From the NCBI GenBank assembly GCA_900543205.1, contig UQQM01000009.1, positions 1 to 64,000 of the forward strand: a stretch of 64,000 nt of DNA, written 5' to 3'. This document shows, piece by piece, positions 25,063 to 33,143 of this stretch. This DNA comes from an uncultured Bacteroides sp. Its GTDB lineage: Bacteria > Bacteroidota > Bacteroidia > Bacteroidales > UBA932. Below the pieces are notes generated by a model. It made no database searches. It was given only the letters and a program-made list of their open reading frames with translations, and was not told the origin of the DNA. Numbering within the stretch: position 1 is the stretch's first letter; each line of letters starts with the position of its first letter. The position numbers and the translations under genes are program-made.

Positions 25063-25091
25063 GAAAACTCCTAAAATTTTTAGGAGTTTTC
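25063..25091. promoter_or_regulatory. BlaI operator candidate, 14+1+14 palindrome
   Basis: GAAAACTCCTAAAA (25063-25076) is the exact complement of 25078-25091 with one base between. It covers the -20 to -45 region of the blaI promoter, where a bound repressor would block RNA polymerase. Confidence 0.7.
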
Positions 25092-25161
25092 CGAAATAAT
25101 TTAGTTAATACACGGACATCTCTTTTCATTCTTGACTTTTCACAGTGAAAATTTTGATTAT

Positions 25162-25179
25162 GATATAAAATTTTATATC
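25162..25179. promoter_or_regulatory. 18-base palindrome upstream of hicA
   Basis: GATATAAAATTTTATATC is a perfect palindrome 24 bases before the hicA ATG in AT-rich DNA. HicB antitoxins repress their own operon at such palindromes, so it is a candidate HicB operator. Confidence 0.5.
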
Positions 25180-25203
25180 TTGGCTTCACTTAAACTATAT
25201 GCT

Positions 25204-25338
25204 ATGAAAAGATATAAAGTCCGACATGTCATCAAAATGCTAGAAAGAGACGGCTGGACACTAGTTGTGCAAAGAGGAAGTCATACGCTGGATCAGTTCA
25301 TATTGAACAGCATTTGGAAACAGGCAGGATGGAAATAA
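25204..25338 (+). pseudogene. hicA: HicA mRNA-interferase toxin with internal deletion
   Basis: The 44-residue product opens like HicA (KVRHVIKMLERDGWTLVVQRGSH, with the catalytic His of the GSH motif) and ends like HicA (ILNSIWKQAGW), but the middle strand region, normally about 15-25 residues (HPTKKG-x-VTVP-type), is missing between them. HicA toxins are usually 55-80 residues. The joint falls near 25290-25305 and keeps the frame. The toxin fold is therefore probably lost. The complete hicB follows after 16 bases. ATG 25204 matches the family start; an upstream in-frame start is not supported. Confidence 0.7.
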
Positions 25339-25354
25339 AAACAACAAACTCAAG

Positions 25355-25756
25355 ATGGGAAAAATAACAATATTGGTTGACTGGAGCGGGAAGAACTTCG
25401 CAGCACGTCCAATGAATGAAGACATTGCCTGCATCGCTACCGGTAAAACACTGGACGAACTGCAATCGAATATGCAGGAAGCCCTGGAGCTTCACGTCCG
25501 CGGGCTTGTTGAAGATGCAGAGCCCGTCCCTGTTGAACTGAACGGAACAATATTACCTGAATATCTGCTGACAACACGTGCACTTCTACGGTGGAGTGAA
25601 AACTGGATCACACTTAAGGCTCTATCACAGGAAACGGGGATAAACCAGCAGCAGCTGAGCCACTATGCAAACGGATGGAGGCATCCGCGCCGTGATATGC
25701 ATAAAAAAATAGCCGATGGAATAAGGTCCATCGGCAAAAAACTCTGTGCGCTGTAG
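25355..25756 (+). CDS. hicB: HicB-family antitoxin
   Basis: This 133-residue protein has the HicB partial RNase H-like fold (ITILVDWSGKNFAARP, then the GKTLDELQSNMQEALELHV helix, about 1-60) and a C-terminal helix-turn-helix (LKALSQETGINQQQLSHYANGWRHP, about 88-112) for operator binding. It would neutralise HicA and repress the pair. The module is clearly richer in A and T than its neighbours, suggesting recent transfer. Here it faces a shortened toxin, so it may be a relic or an orphan antitoxin. Confidence 0.85.
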   Translation: MGKITILVDWSGKNFAARPMNEDIACIATGKTLDELQSNMQEALELHVRGLVEDAEPVPVELNGTILPEYLLTTRALLRWSENWITLKALSQETGINQQQLSHYANGWRHPRRDMHKKIADGIRSIGKKLCAL

Positions 25757-25783
25757 ACGCCCCCAAAGGGGCAAAGGACGCCT

Positions 25784-28342
25784 CTACTCAATTCCGAGCA
25801 GCCTGTAGCCGGCTTCCTCTTCGACCGCCTTGCGGAGGTCGGAGTCGGATACTTCGGCGCCGAGCTCCACGGAAGCCGTGCCATCGGCATGGCTGGCGCT
25901 TGCGGACTCGACTCCGGGCAGGGCCTCGAGAGCCTTCACGACGTGCCTTTCGCAGTTGGCGCACATCATTCCTTCGATTTTCAAAGTCTTTTTCATAACA
26001 GTCTTATTATTCTTGTTGTCATTTCCAGCCTCTCCGCCCGTTTCCGGTCCGGCACCTGCGGGAGCGCAGCCGTCTTCCTCCCTGGCAGGGACGGCCCGGC
26101 GTTTCGGATATATCCTTGCGAAATTCAGCCTCAGCGCATTGGTGACCACGCAGAAGCTCGACAGCCCCATCGCGGCGGCGCAGAAGACAGGGCTCAGGCT
26201 CCATCCGGTCAGGGAGAGCAGCACGCCCGATGCCAGCGGGATTCCGCATACATTGTAGAAGAACGCCCAGAAGAGGTTCTCCTTGATGTTGAGCAGGACC
26301 TTGCGGCCCAGACGTATGGCAGCGGGCACATCGGAGAGACGGCTCTTCATAAGCACCACGTCGGCCGCATCCACCGCCGCGTCCAGACCGGAACCTATGG
26401 CGATGCCGACATCGGCCGCAGTGAGCGCAGGGGCGTCGTTCACCCCGTCCCCGACCATCGCCACCACACCGTGACCGCGCATTTCACGCACCCTTTTCTC
26501 CTTTCCGTCCGGCAACAGTCCGGCCACGACTTCATCCACTCCGGCAGCGTCCCCTATGGTCTTCGCGGTACGCTCGTTGTCACCGGTCAGCATGACCACG
26601 CGGATGCCCATCTCCCTGAGCTCGGCCACAGCCTCCCTGCTGTCTTCGCGGAGCACGTCCGCGACAGCTATCGTGCCCGCATATCTTCCGGCATAGCAGA
26701 AATATACGGGAATCTTCCCGGCATCGGCAAGCGCCTCGCCCTGGCGTTTCGCGTCATCCGGAATCCTGGACCAGGCCGACGCGAAAGCGAGGTTGCCCCC
26801 GGCTATGAGTCTTCCGTCCGCTACCCCGGCCAATCCCCCTCCGGGGAAGGTCTCGAAGTCGCCCACCTCCGGACATCTGAATCCTGATGCCGCAGCCTTT
26901 GCGCATATCGCCTTCGCGAGAGGGTGTCCGCTCTTCATCTCCAGCGAACATGCCAGCTTGAGCAGCTTGTCCGCGGAAAAGCCCTTATGGGGCAATATGT
27001 CCGTAACTTCAGGCGTGCCGGAAGTCAGGGTACCCGTCTTGTCCAGCACCACCGTGCGAATCTTTCCGGCCCGCTCCAGGGCTGTGGCGTTCTTGAACAA
27101 TATTCCGTTGCGGGCTCCGTTGCCGGCGCCAGTGACTATCGCCACGGGGGTCGCCAGACCCAATGCGCAGGGACAGCTCACCACGAGCACCGCCACCGCG
27201 TGCGACAGCGCCGCTCCCACGGTCTCCCCCGCAATCAGCCATCCTGCGAATGTCGCGAGGGCAATCAGGATGACGGCAGGAACGAACACCGACGAAACCT
27301 TGTCCGCGATTCTGGCTATGGGCGCCTTGGTGGCGGAAGCGTCGCTTACCAGTCTGATTATCTTCGAAAAAGTCGTGTCCTCGCCCACTCTGGAGGCCTT
27401 GCAGCGCAGGAAGCCGGATATGTTGACGGTCGCCGCCGAAACTTCGGAGCCGGCGGACTTGTCCACGGGCAGGCTCTCACCTGTCAGGGCGGATTCATTT
27501 ACCGCGCCGCTTCCTTCCAGCACCACCCCGTCCACCGGTATGCTCTCCCCGGGACGGACCACGAAGACGTCGCCCTTCTTCACCAGCCCGACCGGGACTT
27601 CGGTCTCAGCTCCGTCCCTGACCACCACGGCCTTCCCGGGAGAGAGGCTGACGAGGGCCTTGAGAGCGTCGGTGGTCCTGCCCATGGAGCGGGCCTCCAG
27701 CATCTTGCCGACCGAAATCAGGACCAGTATCATCGCGGAGCTGTCGAAATAGAGGCCGTCCATATATCCGGCGGCCGCAGAATCGCCTCCGGAAGCCGAA
27801 GCGGATGTCATCAGGAACAGCGTCACGAGGCTGTAGGCGAAAGCCGCGCCGGAGCCGAGGGCTATCAGCGTGTCCATGTTCGGCGAACCGTGGAACAGGG
27901 AACGGAAACCTCCCCTGAAGAATTCGGCGTTGATCACCAGCACCGCAGAAGCGAGCAGCAGCTGCAGAAGACCGGCACCCGTGCAGTTGTTTCCGAAGAA
28001 GGCAGGAAGCGGCCAGCCCCACAGCATCACGCCCATGGACAGGTACATCAGCGGCAGGAGGAACACGAGCGAGAGCAGGAGCCGCCTCGCGAGCAGCCTG
28101 TATCTGGGAACGGGATCTGAGGGTACGTCCTCCTGTCCCCCGGCCCCCTTGCGCGAAGCATGGTAGCCCGCCTTTTCGACCGCAGCGACGATTTCGGCGT
28201 CCGGGGCACCGCCTTCTATATTCATTGAACCTGTCACCAGGCTGACCGAGCATGACTCCACTCCCTCAAGCCTGGACACGGCCTTCTCCACATGCGCGAC
28301 GCAGGCGGAGCAGGTCATTCCGGTGACGTTGAACTGTCTCAT
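25784..28342 (-). CDS. copA: copper-translocating P-type ATPase fused to a CopZ-like domain
   Basis: This 852-residue inner-membrane pump exports Cu(I). Residues 1-70 are a heavy-metal-associated domain (MTCSAC, Cys11 and Cys14). Membrane segments lead to the CPC metal site (Cys390-Pro-Cys392), DKTGT with Asp434 phosphorylated, and [12 protein letters not shown]. After the last membrane pair comes a charged, low-complexity linker ([20 protein letters not shown]) and a second complete metal-binding domain ([15 protein letters not shown], last 70 residues). A C-terminal chaperone-like domain is unusual, since these normally sit at the N-terminus or in a separate copZ gene. The ATG at 25996 could also start a free CopZ. 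Confidence 0.92.
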   Translation of the reverse strand: MRQFNVTGMTCSACVAHVEKAVSRLEGVESCSVSLVTGSMNIEGGAPDAEIVAAVEKAGYHASRKGAGGQEDVPSDPVPRYRLLARRLLLSLVFLLPLMYLSMGVMLWGWPLPAFFGNNCTGAGLLQLLLASAVLVINAEFFRGGFRSLFHGSPNMDTLIALGSGAAFAYSLVTLFLMTSASASGGDSAAAGYMDGLYFDSSAMILVLISVGKMLEARSMGRTTDALKALVSLSPGKAVVVRDGAETEVPVGLVKKGDVFVVRPGESIPVDGVVLEGSGAVNESALTGESLPVDKSAGSEVSAATVNISGFLRCKASRVGEDTTFSKIIRLVSDASATKAPIARIADKVSSVFVPAVILIALATFAGWLIAGETVGAALSHAVAVLVVSCPCALGLATPVAIVTGAGNGARNGILFKNATALERAGKIRTVVLDKTGTLTSGTPEVTDILPHKGFSADKLLKLACSLEMKSGHPLAKAICAKAAASGFRCPEVGDFETFPGGGLAGVADGRLIAGGNLAFASAWSRIPDDAKRQGEALADAGKIPVYFCYAGRYAGTIAVADVLREDSREAVAELREMGIRVVMLTGDNERTAKTIGDAAGVDEVVAGLLPDGKEKRVREMRGHGVVAMVGDGVNDAPALTAADVGIAIGSGLDAAVDAADVVLMKSRLSDVPAAIRLGRKVLLNIKENLFWAFFYNVCGIPLASGVLLSLTGWSLSPVFCAAAMGLSSFCVVTNALRLNFARIYPKRRAVPAREEDGCAPAGAGPETGGEAGNDNKNNKTVMKKTLKIEGMMCANCERHVVKALEALPGVESASASHADGTASVELGAEVSDSDLRKAVEEEAGYRLLGIE

Positions 28343-28479
28343 CTGAATCTATTAATACCAACGCCGGCGAAAATACAAAATATCCTCCAATCCGCCGCGT
28401 TCCGGGAACAATTTGCAATCCCGTTGCGGAAACGGGGGCGAAGCTCCGGCGGCAGGACCAGAATCAGCGGAAAATTGCG

Positions 28480-28487
28480 TAAGTTTG
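28480..28487 (+). promoter_or_regulatory. -7 box of the DUF4861-like gene
   Basis: TAAGTTTG lies 15 bases before the ATG at 28503 and inside a longer open frame, favouring the shorter start. Confidence 0.55.
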
Positions 28488-28502
28488 CAGAAAAGAGACG
28501 CC

Positions 28503-29366
28503 ATGAAGACAAGACTCATGCTGGCGGCTTCGGCGGCAGTCGTCCTGGTCTTCGGCCCCGGGGCTGGGGCCCAGACCGCCACCAGCCTTTTCCGGCTGAC
28601 CGACAGCCTGCAAGTCAGCGAGATAGCTTCCGCCCGGGCCGTACAGTACTATTCCACAGGCCACCACGGCCCGGCGATAGAGAATTCCGCCTGCGCCCTG
28701 CGCATCTATTTCAACGACAGCGGAGCCATCGACGTATATTCGAAAAGCGGCGCCCGGATGGAGCTGCTAGAATATCTGTGGTATCCCGACAGCACGCAGC
28801 AGAAGGAAGAAGGGGCCGGACGGGACGAATATCTTGTCGGCAGGACCCTCGGGCTCGGCGGCATCGCTCTGTGGGACGGGAACGAGGTCGTAAGGCTCAG
28901 GGCCACCGGCGGACGGACGGCGCGCACAGGAAAAATCCGGGGCGGCTCATTCGCCGAGATGACCGCCTGCGGAGTCCACTACATGGACGGTCTCGTGGAC
29001 ATCTCCATACGCATAGAGATGAAGGACAGGAGCCGTGTCGCCAAGGTGACCGCCACCGAAATCAACGGCAAGAAGGTGCAGTTCGTCACCGGAATAAACT
29101 ATCATGACGGGGAGCAGGTGGAATACGGCCGCAAATATATCGCGGTATGGGGCGTCCATCCCATGAATCCGGGCGGGAAGCCTGTCTCCATAGGCGCCGG
29201 AATGCGGTTCCGGCCCGGCAGGTTCGTGATGACGGAGCGGACCGGCGATGAGGTGCTCATAGTCTCCAGGCCCACCGATGAGATAAGCACTGAGATAATC
29301 GCCGCCTCCAGCCTTGAGGAGGAGCTGGGCACGGCAGGGGAATTCTTCAAGTACATGAGGAAATAA
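28503..29366 (+). CDS. secreted DUF4861-like protein
   Basis: This 287-residue protein starts with a signal peptide (1-24, AGAQ). The body has RAVQYYSTGHHGPAIENSACALRIYFNDSGAIDVYSKSG, later VGRTLGLGGIALWDGNEVVRLRA and GVHYMDGLVDISIRIEMKD, a pattern like DUF4861 proteins, which are secreted and often encoded near polysaccharide-degrading enzymes; their activity is poorly defined. The family call is from pattern alone. The start follows the -7 box. The gene is divergent from copA and has no enzyme partner beside it. Confidence 0.6.
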   Translation: MKTRLMLAASAAVVLVFGPGAGAQTATSLFRLTDSLQVSEIASARAVQYYSTGHHGPAIENSACALRIYFNDSGAIDVYSKSGARMELLEYLWYPDSTQQKEEGAGRDEYLVGRTLGLGGIALWDGNEVVRLRATGGRTARTGKIRGGSFAEMTACGVHYMDGLVDISIRIEMKDRSRVAKVTATEINGKKVQFVTGINYHDGEQVEYGRKYIAVWGVHPMNPGGKPVSIGAGMRFRPGRFVMTERTGDEVLIVSRPTDEISTEIIAASSLEEELGTAGEFFKYMRK

Positions 29367-29455
29367 CCCCGTGTGAAGAAAAAAAATCCGCCACGGCTTG
29401 CGCCTTTCAGAAATATTTTTACTAACTTTAGAGAGGACAATAAAAATATTGACTT

Positions 29456-30166
29456 ATGAAAACCTGTATCTTGACATTCGTCGTACTCCTGTCCGCCGCC
29501 GTATCCGTCTCCGCGCAGGAACTGCGGTTCAGCCGCGCCCAGATTGACAGCATAATAGCGCAGGCGGCGGTGACCTACGAGTGCCCCACCATCGACAGCA
29601 TCAGGCTCGAAGGTACTGTGGAGGACCTGGCAGCCAGGTTCAAGGAAAAAGGCTGGACAAATCCCTTCAGCAGGTTCCCGGAGCGGGAACTCGAGAAGGC
29701 CGGCTTCCCCAAGAAGACCAGAAACAGCAACGGAGTGCTGCTCGAGGGCGTCTGCCTGGACAGGAAGGCAAAGCTGATTCTTTATCCAATCTCTCCCGAG
29801 AACAGGGAGGTGGCCTACGCCGCGCTGATGTTCTCGAGCGACGAAAAGACCATAGGGCAGTTCATAATCAACGATGTCATGCCCCTCGTGCACCGCTATG
29901 AAGGGAAATACGGAGAATTCTCCGTCTGCGACCTGAACGAGCGCTTCGAGAAATGCGGATGGGACGCCACGCGGGAGGAATACGGAAGCATGCAGCACAT
30001 AGTCACATTCGAATTCGAAGCCCCCGAGGTTATTCTGAGGTCACAGACCGGGCCTGACGGCAGTTTCGTGGTCGTTGTGCACTATGTCAACAAAATCAAC
30101 CTCGCCACCCATTTCCTGGAGACGCCCCGCGACTACCATCATCATCCCCGCCGCCATCCCCGCTGA
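29456..30166 (+). CDS. secreted protein of unknown function
   Basis: This 236-residue protein has a clear signal peptide (MKTCILTFVVLLSAAVSVSA-Q). I do not recognise the family. Features: TVEDLAARFKEKGWTNPFSRFPERELEKAGF (about 57-87), mixed alpha/beta composition, and a His/Arg-rich tail (DYHHHPRRHPR) that may bind metal or be a chance extension. It is preceded by a weak -7-like TAACTTTA near 29419 and separated by 89 bases from the gene before. Its 3' end is marked by a hairpin shared with the convergent nrdDG operon. Confidence 0.7.
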   Translation: MKTCILTFVVLLSAAVSVSAQELRFSRAQIDSIIAQAAVTYECPTIDSIRLEGTVEDLAARFKEKGWTNPFSRFPERELEKAGFPKKTRNSNGVLLEGVCLDRKAKLILYPISPENREVAYAALMFSSDEKTIGQFIINDVMPLVHRYEGKYGEFSVCDLNERFEKCGWDATREEYGSMQHIVTFEFEAPEVILRSQTGPDGSFVVVVHYVNKINLATHFLETPRDYHHHPRRHPR

Positions 30167-30196
30167 CCCCGCCAGGGCGTCACTCCAGTCAAATAA

Positions 30197-30228
30197 GAAG
30201 ACCGGCCGCAGCAGGCGAACCGGTCTTC
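30197..30228. terminator. bidirectional terminator between the secreted protein and nrdG
   Basis: GAAGACCGG (30197-30205) pairs with CCGGTCTTC (30220-30228) over a 14-base loop. On the minus strand it is followed by TTATTTG. Confidence 0.6.
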
Positions 30229-30249
30229 GGAAAATATGGAAGTTGAAAA

Positions 30250-30708
30250 TCATCTGTGCTTGTGCCAGAAGCGTGAGGTTATGTCCTCACGGTGATAGTA
30301 CATCCTCTGGTTGGTGGAGGCTTCGCTGAGCGGCCCGAGGGCCTCGACGTATGGCCCGACCTTCACGAAGTCGAAAGCCTCATAAATCTCCTCCTCGACT
30401 TCCTGCCGGCCCGAATACAGGGCAAGTTCCAGATCCGGATGCGCGGCGCGCAGATGCGCCGCGAGCTTCATCAGAGCCTCATGGTCATTGCCCTCCCCGA
30501 GAAACAGGAAGCAGTTGACTCCGAAATTGTCCTCCACGAGCCTGTCGGCCTCCGCCGCCGTGAGCTCCTTCCCGAGATCCAGTTTGAGGAAGGAGGAATG
30601 GCATCCGGGACACGAGCCCTGGCAGTTGGGAATCTCCACCGCCAGGGTCACTCTGTCCGGAACCTCCTCCAGCACCACGTCTGTGAGTTCGGGAATGTAC
30701 TTTATCAT
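30250..30708 (-). CDS. nrdG: anaerobic ribonucleotide reductase activating protein
   Basis: This 152-residue radical SAM enzyme makes the glycyl radical on NrdD. The [4Fe-4S] motif CxxxCxxC is Cys29, Cys33, Cys36 (NCQGSCPGC), in the special NrdG sequence context. A short beta/alpha fold follows, with FLGEGNDHEALMKLAAHL in the middle and KVGPYVEALGPL near the end. It overlaps nrdD by four bases (ATGA), and the two form one operon. A class III reductase implies anaerobic growth. Confidence 0.93.
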   Translation of the reverse strand: MIKYIPELTDVVLEEVPDRVTLAVEIPNCQGSCPGCHSSFLKLDLGKELTAAEADRLVEDNFGVNCFLFLGEGNDHEALMKLAAHLRAAHPDLELALYSGRQEVEEEIYEAFDFVKVGPYVEALGPLSEASTNQRMYYHREDITSRFWHKHR

Positions 30709-32915
30709 ATCCTGACGTCCTTCTTGGCGTAGAAGCGGTGCTCCGCCTCGACCTGGCGCGGCTCGGCGAAGGAAGACACGCGCTTGAGATAGCCTATCAC
30801 CCTGGTGAGGTAGTCTATGTTCTTGCTACCGCACTTGGGGCAGGATTCGAGCGTGTCCTTGCTTATATATCCGCACTCGTTGCAGACCGTGTTGCGCACG
30901 TTGAAGGTGAAATAGTTGGTTCCGTAGTGCGCGGCCACGTTCAGCAGCTGGCGGTACTGCTCCTTCGTAAGGTGCTCCTGCAGGTTCATGTGCAGGGCCG
31001 AACCGCCGTCAAGATACTTCACGAAGTTGTCGCCGTGCAGCTTGAACTTGTCGATCACCGAAACGTTCACGTCCTCGGGATTGTAGAAATACGAGCTGTA
31101 GAGATTGTGCTTGGAAGACACGAAATAGCCGTCCTTCTTGTCCCACTTGTAGTTCTTGGCGGCGAGGTTCTCGGCAGGGACGAACTCGGTGTTGAACATC
31201 GCCTCCTTGGTGCGGTCCTTCCTGTTGCAGATGTTAATGGTCTCGAGTATGCGGTTCACGAAATCGTTGTAGCTGCTGTTGGGGGTTATGTCGAGTCCGA
31301 GGAACTCCGCAGCCTCGGTGAGTCCGTTCACGCCGACCGTCAGGTACTGCTTCTTCATGTCTATGAAGCCGGCCTTGTAGACATCGAGCATGTCGGCCTT
31401 GAGGAAGTCCTTGATAATCTCGTTGAAGGCCAGCTGGTACTTGTGCACCCTCTCGGTCATCTCGGTGAGGTCCTTGCAGATATAGTTGTTGTAGAGGTCG
31501 TCCTTGTCGAAGAAATGCACGTTGGGGTCGAGCGGCTTGCCGGCGGGTAGGGAGATGCCTCTGCGCTCGCGGAAATACCTGCGCACGGAATCCTGGATCA
31601 GGCGGTTGAGGTTTATGGTCATCACGGACTTGGAACCGGTGGCCACGGAAGCAGTGCCCATGGAATACTGGTGGGTGGTGTGGTTGTGCTCGGTATCCTC
31701 CTTGTCCTGCAGGTCCTTTAGGCTGTTGCGCAGGCGGCAGCAGCTCGACAGGGAGTCAGGGCTGTTGGAAATGTAGCAGAAGAAGCTGTGGCCCTTTGAC
31801 CACATCTCTGCAGTGAAGTCGGCGTAGTCCTTGTCGAGATAGTCGTCACCGCCGTCGGTCAGCAGGGCCATCGTCTCCACGGGGAAGGTCAGGATGTAGT
31901 GGTTCCTCTCCTCGTTGAACCAGTTCATGAAATGCTTCTGCAGCCAGTCGAGGGTCTCCCACCTGGGGGCGCTGCCGTCAGGGAAGCGGAAATCGCCGAA
32001 AACTCCCTGGAAATAGTTCTTGTCGAAGTAGCTTATGTTCCAGAAAACGGTCTGGTAGCCCCTGTTGCCGGCGGGCATGTTCATCGAATGCACGACCTGC
32101 TGGAAATAGTTGTCTATTACCTTGACCAGGGTGCGCTTCTTGACGTTGAGCTCCACCACGTCCTCGAGATGCTCGAGATAGTCGTCGCCGTAGTCCTTGC
32201 GCAGGAAGTAGTCGAAATACACCAGGAACTCCGGCGTTGCCACGGCCCCCATGAACTGGGAGGATATGGAATAGACGAGGTTGATGAATTCCCCGCAGAA
32301 GGACTTGAGGTCAGTGGGCGCGACTGACACGCCTCCGAGCTCTTTGAGACCGCTCGTCAGGAAGGGATACATGGTGATGGCGACGCAGTAGGGGAAGCCG
32401 GGAGTCCCGCTCTCGTCATGCTTGTAGAGCACGTGGGTGTTCAGATCCTTGAGATAGCGGTCGGCGAGCGCACGTCCGTAGAGCCGCCTTATCTTGTCGC
32501 ACATGATGTAGCGGTTCTGCTTGATGTTGTTCTCCTTGTAGAGCTCGTTGCCGAGGGTCACGATGTTCTTGCGCGTGACATTGGCGTTGGAGTCGAACTT
32601 TGAGCCCGTGGCGGCGTTGGACGCCGCGATGTAGTCCCTTATGAAGTCGCGCTTCCTGCGGAGGTCTATGCCTTCGTCGAAAGTCTGGATGTAGGCGTGG
32701 GCGACTTTCTTGTTCACCGACATCAGCGACTCCTCCACCTGGCGGCGGATTTCGGCGCTGGTGATGCCTTCATAGATGTAGAGATTGTTGATGATGGATA
32801 CCACTACCGCATCGTCACAGTACTCGTTGGCAGTCTTGTAAGCTTCGTGTATACCTCTGGCCAATTTTGCCTTGTCATACTCCTCGACAGAACCGTTTGT
32901 CTTACGAACGTCCAT
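30705..32915 (-). CDS. nrdD: anaerobic ribonucleoside-triphosphate reductase
   Basis: This 736-residue class III enzyme reduces ribonucleoside triphosphates to deoxy forms without oxygen. An N-terminal ATP-cone (about 1-90, VRKTNGSVEEYDKAKLARGI) gives allosteric control. The C-terminus has a zinc site from two CxxC pairs (CNECG and CPKCG), then RVIGYLKRVSSF with Gly708 as the radical site. Catalytic cysteines lie in the barrel. It is the first gene of nrdDG, with an 85-90 base leader holding a palindrome. Confidence 0.96.
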   Translation of the reverse strand: MDVRKTNGSVEEYDKAKLARGIHEAYKTANEYCDDAVVVSIINNLYIYEGITSAEIRRQVEESLMSVNKKVAHAYIQTFDEGIDLRRKRDFIRDYIAASNAATGSKFDSNANVTRKNIVTLGNELYKENNIKQNRYIMCDKIRRLYGRALADRYLKDLNTHVLYKHDESGTPGFPYCVAITMYPFLTSGLKELGGVSVAPTDLKSFCGEFINLVYSISSQFMGAVATPEFLVYFDYFLRKDYGDDYLEHLEDVVELNVKKRTLVKVIDNYFQQVVHSMNMPAGNRGYQTVFWNISYFDKNYFQGVFGDFRFPDGSAPRWETLDWLQKHFMNWFNEERNHYILTFPVETMALLTDGGDDYLDKDYADFTAEMWSKGHSFFCYISNSPDSLSSCCRLRNSLKDLQDKEDTEHNHTTHQYSMGTASVATGSKSVMTINLNRLIQDSVRRYFRERRGISLPAGKPLDPNVHFFDKDDLYNNYICKDLTEMTERVHKYQLAFNEIIKDFLKADMLDVYKAGFIDMKKQYLTVGVNGLTEAAEFLGLDITPNSSYNDFVNRILETINICNRKDRTKEAMFNTEFVPAENLAAKNYKWDKKDGYFVSSKHNLYSSYFYNPEDVNVSVIDKFKLHGDNFVKYLDGGSALHMNLQEHLTKEQYRQLLNVAAHYGTNYFTFNVRNTVCNECGYISKDTLESCPKCGSKNIDYLTRVIGYLKRVSSFAEPRQVEAEHRFYAKKDVRI

Positions 32916-32967
32916 AATATTTCTTTTATTGTCAATCAGTTGAACTTATCCCGGCAGAAACTCCACG

Positions 32968-32986
32968 ATTTAGAAACATTCTAAAT
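32968..32986. promoter_or_regulatory. palindrome in the nrdD leader
   Basis: ATTTAGAA-ACA-TTCTAAAT is a perfect 8+3+8 palindrome. It sits between the -7 box (33006-33013) and the nrdD ATG, so it would be a downstream operator or an mRNA hairpin. It does not match the NrdR box or an FNR site by eye. Confidence 0.5.
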
Positions 32987-33005
32987 GCGGGGACGCAAGG
33001 CATCA

Positions 33006-33013
33006 CAAATTTA
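33006..33013 (-). promoter_or_regulatory. -7 box of nrdDG
   Basis: TAAATTTG reads on the minus strand from 33013 to 33006, predicting a leader near 85 bases. Confidence 0.55.
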
Positions 33014-33128
33014 AACATAAAATGTCCAGCCCGGCAAGCTTCCCCGGACCATGGCCGCCGAAGTTTTCAACAAAGTTATGAACAATGGCCCCCTGTCCGT
33101 CCGGAGGCCGTTTTGTATATAAAATTTG

Positions 33129-33136
33129 TAAATTTG
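33129..33136 (+). promoter_or_regulatory. -7 box of the MATE gene
   Basis: TAAATTTG ends 7 bases before the ATG at 33144, implying an almost leaderless mRNA. Confidence 0.6.
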
Positions 33137-33143
33137 CAGCCCG

